Source: Chrysomallon squamiferum (lineage: Eukaryota > Mollusca > Gastropoda > Neomphalida > Peltospiridae). Taken from it: DNA of 64,000 nucleotides. The notes under the pieces are model-generated. The model saw nothing but the letters and a program-made list of their open reading frames with translations, ran no database searches and was not told the origin of the DNA. The stretch spans positions 1,863,605 to 1,927,604 of the forward strand of contig CM022673.1 in NCBI GenBank assembly GCA_012295275.1, given 5' to 3'. Positions 17,261-28,108 of this stretch are shown here, piece by piece. Made by a program: the position numbers and the translations under genes. Each line of letters starts with the position of its first letter. Position 1 is the stretch's first letter.

Positions 17261-17380
17261 GAAAAAGTTTTGTAAGAGCATTCTGTTCAGAAAAGATTCA
17301 GAAAAAGTTTTGTAAGAGCATTCTATTCAGAAAAGATTCAGAAAAAGTTTTGTAAGAGCATTCTGTTCAGAAACGATTCA
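17261..17380. repeat. 40-bp minisatellite, three near-identical copies
   Basis: Units start at 17261, 17301 and 17341. Copies differ at single positions (G/A within the TTCTGTTCAG block; A/C near the unit end). Confidence 0.5.
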
Positions 17381-18226
17381 GATATCTTCTCTGAGGATTC
17401 GTAAATGTCAACGTAACCTCGGCTCTTCTGGTACCCTGGCACCGAAAACAGTGTCCATATCAAATGCAAAACGTTATCTTTGCTTCAATGTAATTTATTT
17501 CCGTAGCAGACAGGTTTGCCAGTAAATTCAGATAGTACCTTTTTGTGCTTTGCGTTACGCAGTAAATGCGGCGGTAATGAGTTCGAGTGATTCACAGAAA
17601 GTCTTTTCTGCAATCGTCGATGACGTTCTCTGATTTCTCGAAATTAAATAAACGATCGTAATCTGCATTAATGATTCGTTTAAATTACAATAAAAAAAAA
17701 AAATGTTTTATGAAAAACTAAACCAAAACATAGCGTCTAAATAACATAATTTGTAATATGACGATGGGTTGAATAACGAGGGAACACAATACTGGAGTTA
17801 TAAAGCAAATAATTAACGAAATACCATTGCTCGTCTTGCTTTCATCTTTTTCAAACTTTCATTGCTTCAAAGTATTCTTCTACATGACAAAAAATATTAT
17901 CTGGCTGATTGTTTTTTTTTTTTTTTTTTCAGGTAAAAGTCATGAAATTTTCACGTGCATATAAAGATGCCACATTTGCAAACGGAATCGATTCATGTAT
18001 AATTAATATCAAGGTGTTACTGTTGTTTTTAAATGATAAGATTTGTCACCGAACATCGATAATTGGTTTCTAAACGTGCAAAGTCTTTTTTTGTAAAGAG
18101 CTCCGTGTATATGTGTACTTGATTAACTTTATTAATAAACATAAAAAGATAGGAAAAGGTAAAAACAAATGTCTTCAGAATAATGAGAAAAAAAGTAAAT
18201 CTTAATAATATAGATATGATAAAAGA
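17381..18226. other. Unique sequence without recognisable genes
   Basis: Mixed composition with a poly-T run at about 17911-17929. No frame resembling a known family. Confidence 0.5.
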
Positions 18227-18330
18227 AATAATAATAATGGATGATGATAATGATGATAATAATAATGATAACAACAACAACAAAAACAACAATAATAATA
18301 ATGACGAAGAAGATAATACTAATAATGCTG
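18227..18330. repeat. AAT/GAT/AAC trinucleotide mosaic
   Basis: Mixed AAT, GAT and AAC codon-like units. The Asp/Asn-rich plus-strand frame is translated repeat. Confidence 0.5.
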
Positions 18331-18501
18331 CTGCTGTTGACGATATTGACACCGATAACTATGATAAAATAAAATCAGCATTATCATAATATAAAAAGCA
18401 TTTGCGACATTGTAAACTAAAAAGCAAATTCTTGTTTTAACTCTTATAAAAATATGTTTTGATATTAGAGCACTTATCTTCACATTATCAGGCAAAAACA
18501 T

Positions 18502-18519
18502 TTCTAGAAACTTCTAGAA
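18502..18519. promoter_or_regulatory. Four-unit heat-shock-element-like motif
   Basis: TTCTAGAAACTTCTAGAA gives four contiguous alternating nGAAn/nTTCn pentamers, the textbook HSF trimer site. It has no adjacent recognised gene, so a function is unproven. Confidence 0.5.
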
Positions 18520-18699
18520 ACAAAACAGCAAAAACAATCAGAATTCTCAAACAACACATAGTTTTAAAATGTCCTCCTCAAAAAAAAAAATAGTTATATT
18601 CAAGAAACAATCGCCCAGAAATTTCTTTAAAGAGTGATCTTCTTTTACAGAAAGTCTAAATGTGCGAACGTAATATATATATATATATATATATAAATA

Positions 18700-18830
18700 T
18701 GTCACTTTGACCCATCAGTCTTTGTTCTCCATTATAAAAATGAAATTGTGTCTCACCTATAATTTGAACTCGCTAGCTGGCAGCCTGGAAACCAGACATG
18801 CCTTGGAAGGAAACCGTTTATTAGAAGCAC
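18700..18830 (-). mobile_element. Degenerate tRNA-derived SINE fragment
   Basis: On the minus strand AGTTCAAATT (18770-18761) resembles a Pol III B box and is followed by ATAGGTGA, as at 33.17 kb. CAGCTAGCG just upstream is shared with the 52.1 kb copy. The A box is not well preserved. Confidence 0.5.
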
Positions 18831-19914
18831 CGTGAGGAACAATTTAAAACATAATCACCAGCTTCAGGAAATAGAAGACTGAGACACTGTAAATAAGTTT
18901 TAGCCCACATCAAAGATACATTGGTCGAATTTTCTCTGACACGAGATCGAGTTATCGCTTGGGATAAGATCCTGTTTAGGAAATCTTTTCTTTAACTGGA
19001 AGGCTAGAAGCTATTTTTTTTTCTTTTTTTTTTTTTTTTTTATGAATCTGAGAGTGTATTTGAAGCGAAATTTATAACTTTAAAATGACTTTGTAATGAT
19101 TCATTTTTTGATGAAAATAACAACAACATAAAACGAACGCTAACTGATAACCACAGGATTAGTCATTTCCTTTTTGCGTTTTCTTTAAAGTCAAGTAGAA
19201 GTGATTTTTTCCCCCTGCTTACAGTTAGTACAAGCACATCTGAAAATCCCTCTCATACGTGTATCTTTTAATCCATCTACTTATATCCCTGCTAATCGAT
19301 CCAGATATTCGTTATCTACACATCTGTCTGACTGTATGCCATCCATCCGTCTTCTATATATTTGTCTACCCTTTCATTCCATCCATTAATATCTATCTGA
19401 CTACCTTCTACCTGTTCATCTCTTTTCATCCGTCCATCTTTTATATTTCTGTCTACCCTTTCTTTCCATCCGTCCTTATTTTACTTATTTATCTACCTTC
19501 CATCCGTCCGTCTAGATATCATCCATCCGCCTTCCGTCTGTGTGTCAACCTTTTCGTTTCTTCTATTTTTTATCCATTCAACTATCATCAATTCATCTTT
19601 CCATGTTAAAGTGATCACGTTATGTCATAATTTTGAAAGATAATTATTTAAAGGTTTGTTTGTATTGAACAAAAAGCCAAGGCCAATAACAGGAAAAATA
19701 ACAAAAAATGTTGAGTCTTAAAAAAGGTTGCAAAAAAAGAAAAGAAAGAAGGACAAAATGCTTTGAAAGACTGAGTGTGGTAATAAAACGAACAATGTTT
19801 ATTTTTTTTGTTCTTTCTTGTCTTTTTTGTTGTGTTTTCTTTAATGTCAAGCACTTGCATTTCTTCCTGTTTACACTTTCTAAACGGTCAATTTGGATGT
19901 GACAGGATTACTAC
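18831..19914. other. Non-coding stretch with cryptic ATCC/CATC simplicity
   Basis: Pyrimidine-rich, diffusely repetitive CATCC, TATC and GTCT motifs at 19250-19600; poly-T at 19011-19040. Frames on both strands are composition-driven. (TA)n at 18673-18694 lies just to the left. Confidence 0.5.
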
Positions 19915-20212
19915 ACTGTTGCTGATTCCCCCATTTTGTTTTATTCAGTCTTCTACGTTGTAGACAACAACAACATCAGAGTCCCCCTTGTATCGAAATT
20001 TCTAACCCGCCCTTGTATCTACTTGTTTTATTTTAGTGTGTAGGTCAAAGCTTTTTCTAAATTGTATACATGATATTTGTATGTTTAAACATTGTTACAA
20101 TATTTTTATCATTTGGGATTTCAGATCTTCACGTGTTTCGACTGAGATAATATTGTTACAATATTTTTATCATTTGGGATTTCAGATCTTCACGTGTTTC
20201 GACTGAGATAAT
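19915..20212 (+). mobile_element. Interspersed repeat family B, copy 1, with internal 61-bp tandem duplication
   Basis: This matches the reverse complement of 46697-46910 over many blocks, for example AAGCTTTGACCTA, CAAGGGCGG and CCCAAATGATAAAAATATTG. The end of this copy holds a perfect 61-bp tandem duplication (20091-20151 and 20152-20212). No coding capacity or terminal repeats were recognised. Confidence 0.5.
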
Positions 20213-20328
20213 ATTTTTCATCACTTCTCATTCATAATCATAGGTTATCACTGATGTGTCAAAGGATCTAACTGTTATACAGCAAAGTGCATACGTACGC
20301 TACGGACTTACGTTTGTTTGAATAACCA

Positions 20329-20443
20329 CACATACACACCTACATACATACATAAATAAATACATACATAAACACATACACACACACATACATATATATA
20401 CACGTGCATACACATATGTACATATACATACATACATACACAT
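20329..20443. repeat. (CATA)n/(CA)n microsatellite
   Basis: CATA units mixed with AAAT and CACA units. Long minus-strand Cys/Tyr/Met/Val frames are translated repeat. Confidence 0.5.
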
Positions 20444-21039
20444 AAAGACAAATATACACACAAGCGATACAACATGTTTCTTCTCTTCTTTCATAAACAT
20501 TTTCTTTCTTTGAGTTCTTTCTGTAGATATTCCAGTACTTTACATACACTGGAAAAATCCTTACAGTTTCCTACAATAACAATGGAAATTATGAAAATCT
20601 TCTTTAAATCTCTTGCGTAGATTAAATTCCTTTTCCTAGTTAACTTTGTGTAATCGTTTACGACTGTCTGCTGAAAATAACTAAGATGGTCATCCTCGAT
20701 TAATATTTACGCCCAAATTTTAAACTATTTTTACGAAGGTCCAGCAGTCTGACAGATAGAAATTGTGTTACTGAAGAGTGGCTTGGCTGTCGGTAGTAAA
20801 CAGCTTTGTAGAGTTTTTCCACTGACAGTTTACCTGGGGACATAGTTTAAGTTATCGTTATTTTCTGTAGTTTTCAACAAGAACGGATGTAGTAAAGGAG
20901 TGAACGATTTCAGATTAGTATAATTATTGCAGTATTCGTCGAAGATTTTAATTTTTGTTTTTAAGCAGAGAATAATGTTTATTATGAATGGACATCGTTA
21001 CATATAATTTGTTTTCAGACTTCCCTTTGAATGTACGAG

Positions 21040-21042
<3 letters not shown>
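20444..21042. other. Unique non-coding stretch
   Basis: No recognisable frames or repeats. Confidence 0.5.

Positions 21043-21094
<52 letters not shown>
21043..21094. repeat. (TC)n microsatellite
   Basis: 26 TC units within the receptor intron. Confidence 0.5.
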
Positions 21095-21101
<7 letters not shown>

Positions 21102-21816
21102 CTCATGCACACACAGATAAAAAAGCACTAATTTTGCCATAGTAAATCTATCTGCTAAGTTTCAGCCAAAAATAACTTAAAATAATAAAATTACAAATCG
21201 CATTTATTTAGACGTTATTTTTTTTCGAACGACGGGTTTATTGCGCATTGATTAAGGTGTAATACCTGGTTATGGTTCATAGTTGACACTGAAAACACAA
21301 ATATCCAAGAAATATCGGAAAAATAACAAACATCTGAAGCATAAACCGATGTATTCTACGTCACTATGGTGATCATGACAGAATAGTGTATTCATATGAC
21401 ATGTTTTATTATTTAAAAAAAAAAAAAAAAAAAAAAAAAATCGTTTTCTTTTTCTTCTGGATGTGTGTATTATATGTATCTCTGGATAAATATATACACT
21501 GCGTGCTATCGTTTTTTTTGTTGTTTTTGGTTTATATATATTTACATATACATGTGTGTATGTGAGTGTAAGTCTATGTATTCATGTGTACACCTTCATG
21601 TATACACGTTCATACAAAACAATTATGCACACAGGTACACATTAATACACATTTGTAATTATGAATTCCATATTTTTCTACCTTCTGTCTGCTTCCAAAT
21701 TAAATTAGTTTTCAATCGTGCACCAAACCCCCCCCCCCAAAAAAAAAACCAACAACAACACACGCACACATAACCACATTGACTGCATAAACACCAATAA
21801 GAAACATTTCTTTTTT
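21095..21816. other. Intronic sequence next to the receptor exon
   Basis: Holds poly-A at about 21415-21440, a TG/TA-rich block at 21535-21660 and a run of C followed by a run of A at about 21728-21748. The open frame that continues past the donor at 21823 is intron read-through. Confidence 0.5.
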
Positions 21817-21823
21817 CACTTAC

Positions 21824-22060
21824 CTTGGTGTCATTCCACGTCATTTTCAGAGTGTAGTCCCTCAGTATTCGCGAATCATTATTAATGTGCTGCAGGGCCA
21901 GCTCCACCGCGGGCCTCACCCCACGGCCGATAGCCCCCTCTGGAATCTCGTCCGAGGTTGGAAACAAGCCGGCTATGTATATATCTCGCTTGAGGCAGGT
22001 AACGGTGGAGGCGATTGCATACACCATGCACAGAAAGTACATGAAAAACACACCCATCAT
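21824..22060 (-). CDS. First coding exon of a GABA-B (metabotropic GABA) receptor subunit, subunit-2-like
   Basis: Partial gene, 79 codons, phase 0 at the donor. GABA-B receptors are class C GPCRs at the plasma membrane that form obligate heterodimers and signal through Gi/o; subunit 2 couples to the G protein. Seen here: tandem Met codons, a hydrophobic segment at residues 3-18 (GVFFMYFLCMVYAIAS) typical of a signal peptide, then the start of the Venus-flytrap domain with DIYIAGLFP (about residues 26-34), IGRGVRPAVELAL (about 44-56), a short helix and MTWNDTK at the end. The IAGLFP, IGRGV-PAVELA and NDT blocks match the N-terminus of family members. The exon ends AAG|GTAAGTG, a strong donor. 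In relatives the next residue is normally Cys, expected to open the next exon. The frame stays open upstream to a stop at 22205-22207 without another ATG, so the start is at 22060 or 22057; the second ATG has A at -3 and G at +4. The subunit 2 call over subunit 1 or a lineage-specific paralogue rests on a short stretch and is moderate. Confidence 0.5.
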
Positions 22061-22207
22061 CAGACAGACTTCAACGGACAATCTTCCTCGAGTTTTACTT
22101 CCTTTGGAAAGCCCGAAGTTGTCACAATCATGTTTCTCCAGCAAAATAAGAAACAGTAGGTGCAACCGTGTAACACTGCGTACAAATATCTGACTGCCGG
22201 GCCATTA
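22061..22207 (-). other. Probable 5' untranslated sequence upstream of the receptor start codon
   Basis: On the minus strand this stretch is open in the receptor frame back to an in-frame TAA at 22205-22207 but has no ATG. It is therefore either 5' UTR or, less likely, an intron with the acceptor just before the exon. Candidate acceptors exist (a pyrimidine-rich run around 22143-22160), but none has a convincing pyrimidine tract followed by CAG or TAG. Confidence 0.5.
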
Positions 22208-22439
22208 TGTTACTAAAAACATTTTAAATATAATAATTATCTATATATAAAAATAATAATAATAATAATAATATATAAATAAATACACAAACAGGGACAA
22301 AAACGATATTTAAAAAAGATGATGAAGAAAAAATATCCACTTTTCGTTTTCTTTTTGTTTCTCTCTAACTTCTTTTAAGCAGTAAATAAATAAATAAATA
22401 AAAAAATTAAATAAATAAAAATGGCCAATTTCTGAAATA

Positions 22440-22761
22440 CCGCCGAAGTCTTTAAAGCATTTGCATTATAGGAAGCCCAGTGCCGAGACCACAGTTCCAA
22501 TTAAGTCGCTCTCGCACCAGCCCCATTTGATAGTCGAGAAGTAGTCGATGAGAAAACAGTCGACCGCCAGCCTAACCGCGTCTGTGAGCGAGACGTCTAT
22601 TGGCTGCGGCAGAATCAGAGACGAAAGAATGAAACGTTCGTTGGATATCGAACTGCGGAAAGCGTCAGTGCCAATGGACAGATTCTTCCTATGTGCTGCT
22701 AGAATTGAGCTTATCAGAAAATTTGCCAAAATAATAAAATAAATTAAAGAATGAGAAAAAG

Positions 22762-22794
<33 letters not shown>

Positions 22795-22960
22795 AACGGA
22801 ATTTTTAGAATCTGTCGAGCAGGCGCATTACCGAGAAAACCGCAATCAACTAGTCGAGTAAGAAATGACGTCGTCCTGTACGTTGTAGCAGCTGCACCGC
22901 CACTTATTAAGGAGGGACGGTGTAGGATTGGGGGTGTTTACGAATATTAGCGAACATGGA
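22440..22960 (-). promoter_or_regulatory. Candidate promoter or distal 5' UTR block of the GABA-B receptor gene
   Basis: Compositionally complex, relatively CpG-rich DNA about 0.4-0.9 kb upstream of the receptor ATG, unlike the AT-rich flanks. Reading the minus strand, a CCAAT box (22603-22599) is followed almost at once by AGACGTCT. A second CRE-like site, TGACGTCG, is at 22866-22873 (7 of 8 bases of the palindromic CRE). A poly-A run at about 22767-22791 splits the block. A minus-strand open frame of about 87 codons (22729-22466) shows no recognisable protein similarity and may be a chance frame in GC-richer DNA. No TATA box was evident. The promoter role is inferred from position and motifs only. 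Confidence 0.5.
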
Positions 22961-23050
22961 CGAAGATATGCTGATTTCAAATATAATGACTTTTTTAAAA
23001 TCGACTTTTCGCATTTCTTTTAATATATTCTTTCTCATTCTATAGAGTAA
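22961..23050. other. Short AT-rich spacer
   Basis: No feature seen. Confidence 0.5.
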
Positions 23051-23207
23051 TAGTCGTAGTAAGAGTAGTAGTGGTTGTTGCTGTTGTTGTTGTGGTGGTG
23101 ATAGTAATAGTAACAGCAGTAGCAGAGTAGCGATAATTGTAGTAGAAGTAGCAGCAGCAGCAGCAGTGGTAGTAGTAGTAGTAGTAGTAGCGGTAATTAT
23201 TATTATT
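23051..23207. repeat. AGT/AGC/GTT trinucleotide mosaic
   Basis: GTA, GTT, GTG and GCA units intermixed; codon-like but with no long frame of interest. Confidence 0.5.
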
Positions 23208-23519
23208 TCAAAAACAAAATGCCTTCTCTAACAGTTAATTTCGCCTGATCATAAAAGCATGAATGTCGTAATCCGTTTCTCAGCGGAAACGTGCCAGTTT
23301 ACGGCAAAGCATTATATGTGCCTGTTTTATTCCACTCTCGAATTAACGAGTCTTTTGATGTAACTCACATCGCTGTACTCCCTTTATTTACACTTGGTTT
23401 ATTTCCTATATAAAATGTGAAATCATATTTTATATTGATTTCATTACCCGAGTTTATTAACCTAACTTTTCAGAAGGCTACCGTCAGAAGAGAATAAAAA
23501 GATTATAATGCTTACAGTT

Positions 23520-23648
23520 TTCATTTTTCACTTTCTTTTTCTCTTTTTCTTTTTCTTTTATTCGTTTTTTTCTTTCTTTCTTTTCTTTTCTTTCATTTTT
23601 TTTTCATTTTTTTTTCTTTTTCATTATTATTATTATTATTACTATTAC

Positions 23649-23700
<52 letters not shown>

Positions 23701-23702
23701 TG
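23520..23702. repeat. Polypyrimidine tract followed by (ATT)n
   Basis: CTTTTT-type sequence to about 23620, then about 26 ATT units. The Phe/Tyr-rich frame is translated repeat. Confidence 0.5.
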
Positions 23703-24261
23703 TTAAAATAAAATAATTATGGTTTTATTTAAAATAAAAATCTAAAAAAAAACAACCCAAAAAACAAACAAAAAACCTCCAACCTAAAAAACAACGTGAA
23801 ATGTGTCAGATACAAAATCTGAACGAATCGACGCTGAAGCTCCACGTATGCGGTATTTGTTTTTAATAATTGTTTTATGCCCTGACGGCGAGTTGCATAA
23901 GAGAGGCAACGAATATGATTGGAGTGTGCTGTAATATGTTTCCAGCCTCAGGGGTGCAGCTAAGCCAAATATATTGAACGTAAAACGAGTTTCAAAGATT
24001 GCAGCGGTATTTTCTGTGATGTAACGTTTATAATTGGGTTGTTATCACGATACAGGGATTGAAGCTGACGGTTGATGTCAATAATGAAAACGTTTTTTAT
24101 TTCCATTTTTTTTTTTTTTTTGATCTGGTGTTTTGTATTCGCTGTTTTAAAGTGTGTGTATAATAAATATAACAACTGCACACGAATTATTGTTTAATAT
24201 TAATATGGAACTGTAAAAGCTAAATTTTGTTTAAAGATTTCAGACAATATATTTAATTATT

Positions 24262-24267
<6 letters not shown>
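23703..24267. other. AT-rich non-coding stretch
   Basis: No recognised feature; poly-T at about 24105-24121. Confidence 0.5.

Positions 24268-24343
<76 letters not shown>
24268..24343. repeat. (TC)n microsatellite
   Basis: 38 TC units. Confidence 0.5.
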
Positions 24344-24346
<3 letters not shown>

Positions 24347-24904
24347 ATTGTCTTTTCTCTCTTTTTCTCTTTGACATATATCTAATCATACTAAATTGTA
24401 TTATTTTTATAACTGCTGCATGCTAAATGCCCAGGATCTCTAATACAATATTTATCCTTTTATAGCTGATGTTCATGCGTCTGTCCTCGTATTTGTTTTC
24501 TCTTTTTCACGAGTGGAAAATACTGATTACACACATATTAATATTTCATGTGACAATCAAACTTAAAATCAAAAGTTATATTGTTCCTTCTTTTTATTCA
24601 TCCGATCATGTTTGGTGGTAGCATTTCATCTGACTGTTGTTATTACAGTGATATTTGCTGGAGCAAATCTGTTGTTTCATGCAGATTATTTAGCGACATA
24701 ATTCGCTACGTAAAAGCTTAGACTTTCTGTTAAACCCCAAAGCGAGCTCTCTCTGTGCTTGTTTCGAGGCTGCTGAGAACATTTGCATATGCAGCTGTTA
24801 ACGGGAAACAGAGTATAGAAATGTATGCGATGGACGTTAATTCCATTAAGCTTTCTGAAAAATCCTGTCTGTATTTATCAAAGCTTTTCTGTGTGTATAT
24901 ACGT
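24344..24904. other. Unique non-coding stretch
   Basis: No recognisable gene. Confidence 0.5.
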
Positions 24905-25205
24905 TTATGTATGTTTATGTATTTGTGTATGTATGTTTGTATGTGTGTATGTACGTATTATGTATGTGTGTATGTATGTAGGTATGTATGTACGTATTAT
25001 GTACGTGTGTATGTATGTACGTATGTACGTGTGTATGTACGTATTATGTGTGTGTATGTATGTATGTATGTATGTATGTACGTATGTATGTATGTACGTA
25101 CGTATGTATGTATGTATGTATGTATGTATGTATGTATGTATGTATGTACGTACGTATGTATGTATGTATCCATGCATGCATGTATGTATGTATGTATGTG
25201 TGTAT
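24905..25205. repeat. (ATGT)n array with ATGTACGT and TATTATGT variants
   Basis: About 300 bp of TATG units with phased ACGT variants and repeated GTACGTATTATGT interruptions, which suggests higher-order duplication. Open in several frames on both strands because the unit lacks stops in those phases. A short (CA)n follows at about 25254-25270. Confidence 0.5.
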
Positions 25206-25270
25206 AAGTGTTTATTTATCTGTGTGCAGTGGTGTGTATACATACGTGTGCTAACACACACACACACACA

Positions 25271-27027
<1,757 letters not shown>

Positions 27028-27103
<76 letters not shown>

Positions 27104-27120
27104 ATATATATATATATATA
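27028..27120. repeat. (TC)n(TA)n microsatellite
   Basis: TC units to about 27101, then TA units. Confidence 0.5.
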
Positions 27121-27815
27121 TGATTTATTTGTTATTAAAGTGACACTTGACAATAAACTATAGTTTAATAGATTGCTTACATAAAATGATGTATAAAATG
27201 ATATTGTCATCTAGTCTAATTAGGTTGATGAGATACAAAAACACACAGAACATAAAATTACAAAGAAAAATGTTTAAAATAATTACACTCGTATAAAACA
27301 TCGACTGCAGAACTATAATGAAAACGGATTTCATAAAAATGGTTATTTACGCTTGTGATACTAAATACAAAAATAAATAATCAGGTAATTAAAACTTAAT
27401 ATAACCTAAATGAGAAGGCATTAGCGCCTTTGAAATGTAGTAAATAAAATTCTTGCTATTAAACATTGTGCTTTGTCATTCATTATTAAAATTAATTGTT
27501 CATTTTGAGACACAATTTGATAACATTCATAGAAAAAATCGTGTTCATTTAAAAAATAACTAAGATCATCCTATATAGGGCAAGATAATAAGAATGCAGT
27601 TCATTTTCAGTACAGTCTTTACAAAAAGTACAAACTGTTTATGTCAAAGAAACAGGAGGCCTGTTACATCTTCCTGTTTCAACATCTAAATGTATGTATG
27701 TATGTGTATATATTGTGATTACTGTTTTTTGAGACGTCAAGCTCTCATAACTAAATATAATTTTAAAAAACGCGTGTGAAAAAATGACCAAAATAGTAAT
27801 GTGATTCTTATCATT

Positions 27816-27877
<62 letters not shown>

Positions 27878-28032
27878 AATGAAAAGAAAGAAATTACAAA
27901 GATTTTATCAAAGTATTAACACAAGTTTTTATTTTTTATTTTTGAACTGAAATTTAAGGGATTCCAACTGCATTATCAAAACTGCACAACAAAAAGTCTT
28001 ATTTGGCTTGTTATTTTTTTATATTTTTATCT
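27121..28032. other. AT-rich non-coding stretch with poly-A/AAT
   Basis: Includes a 9-bp perfect-stem hairpin at 27649-27680 and poly-A plus AAT at about 27817-27880. Confidence 0.5.
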
Positions 28033-28034
28033 GT

Positions 28035-28097
<63 letters not shown>

Positions 28098-28108
28098 TTA
28101 TTATTTTT
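28033..28108. repeat. (ATTT)n microsatellite
   Basis: About 17 ATTT units. Confidence 0.5.

Noticed and set aside
21659-21823. Continuation of the receptor open frame past the donor
   Set aside because: Sequence after NDTK turns into low-complexity Cys/Trp/Gly residues unlike any GABA-B receptor, right after a strong GTAAGTG donor, so it is intron read-through.
22063-22165. Upstream extension of the receptor protein from a TTG codon
   Set aside because: The stretch contains no ATG, and eukaryotic initiation at TTG is not expected.
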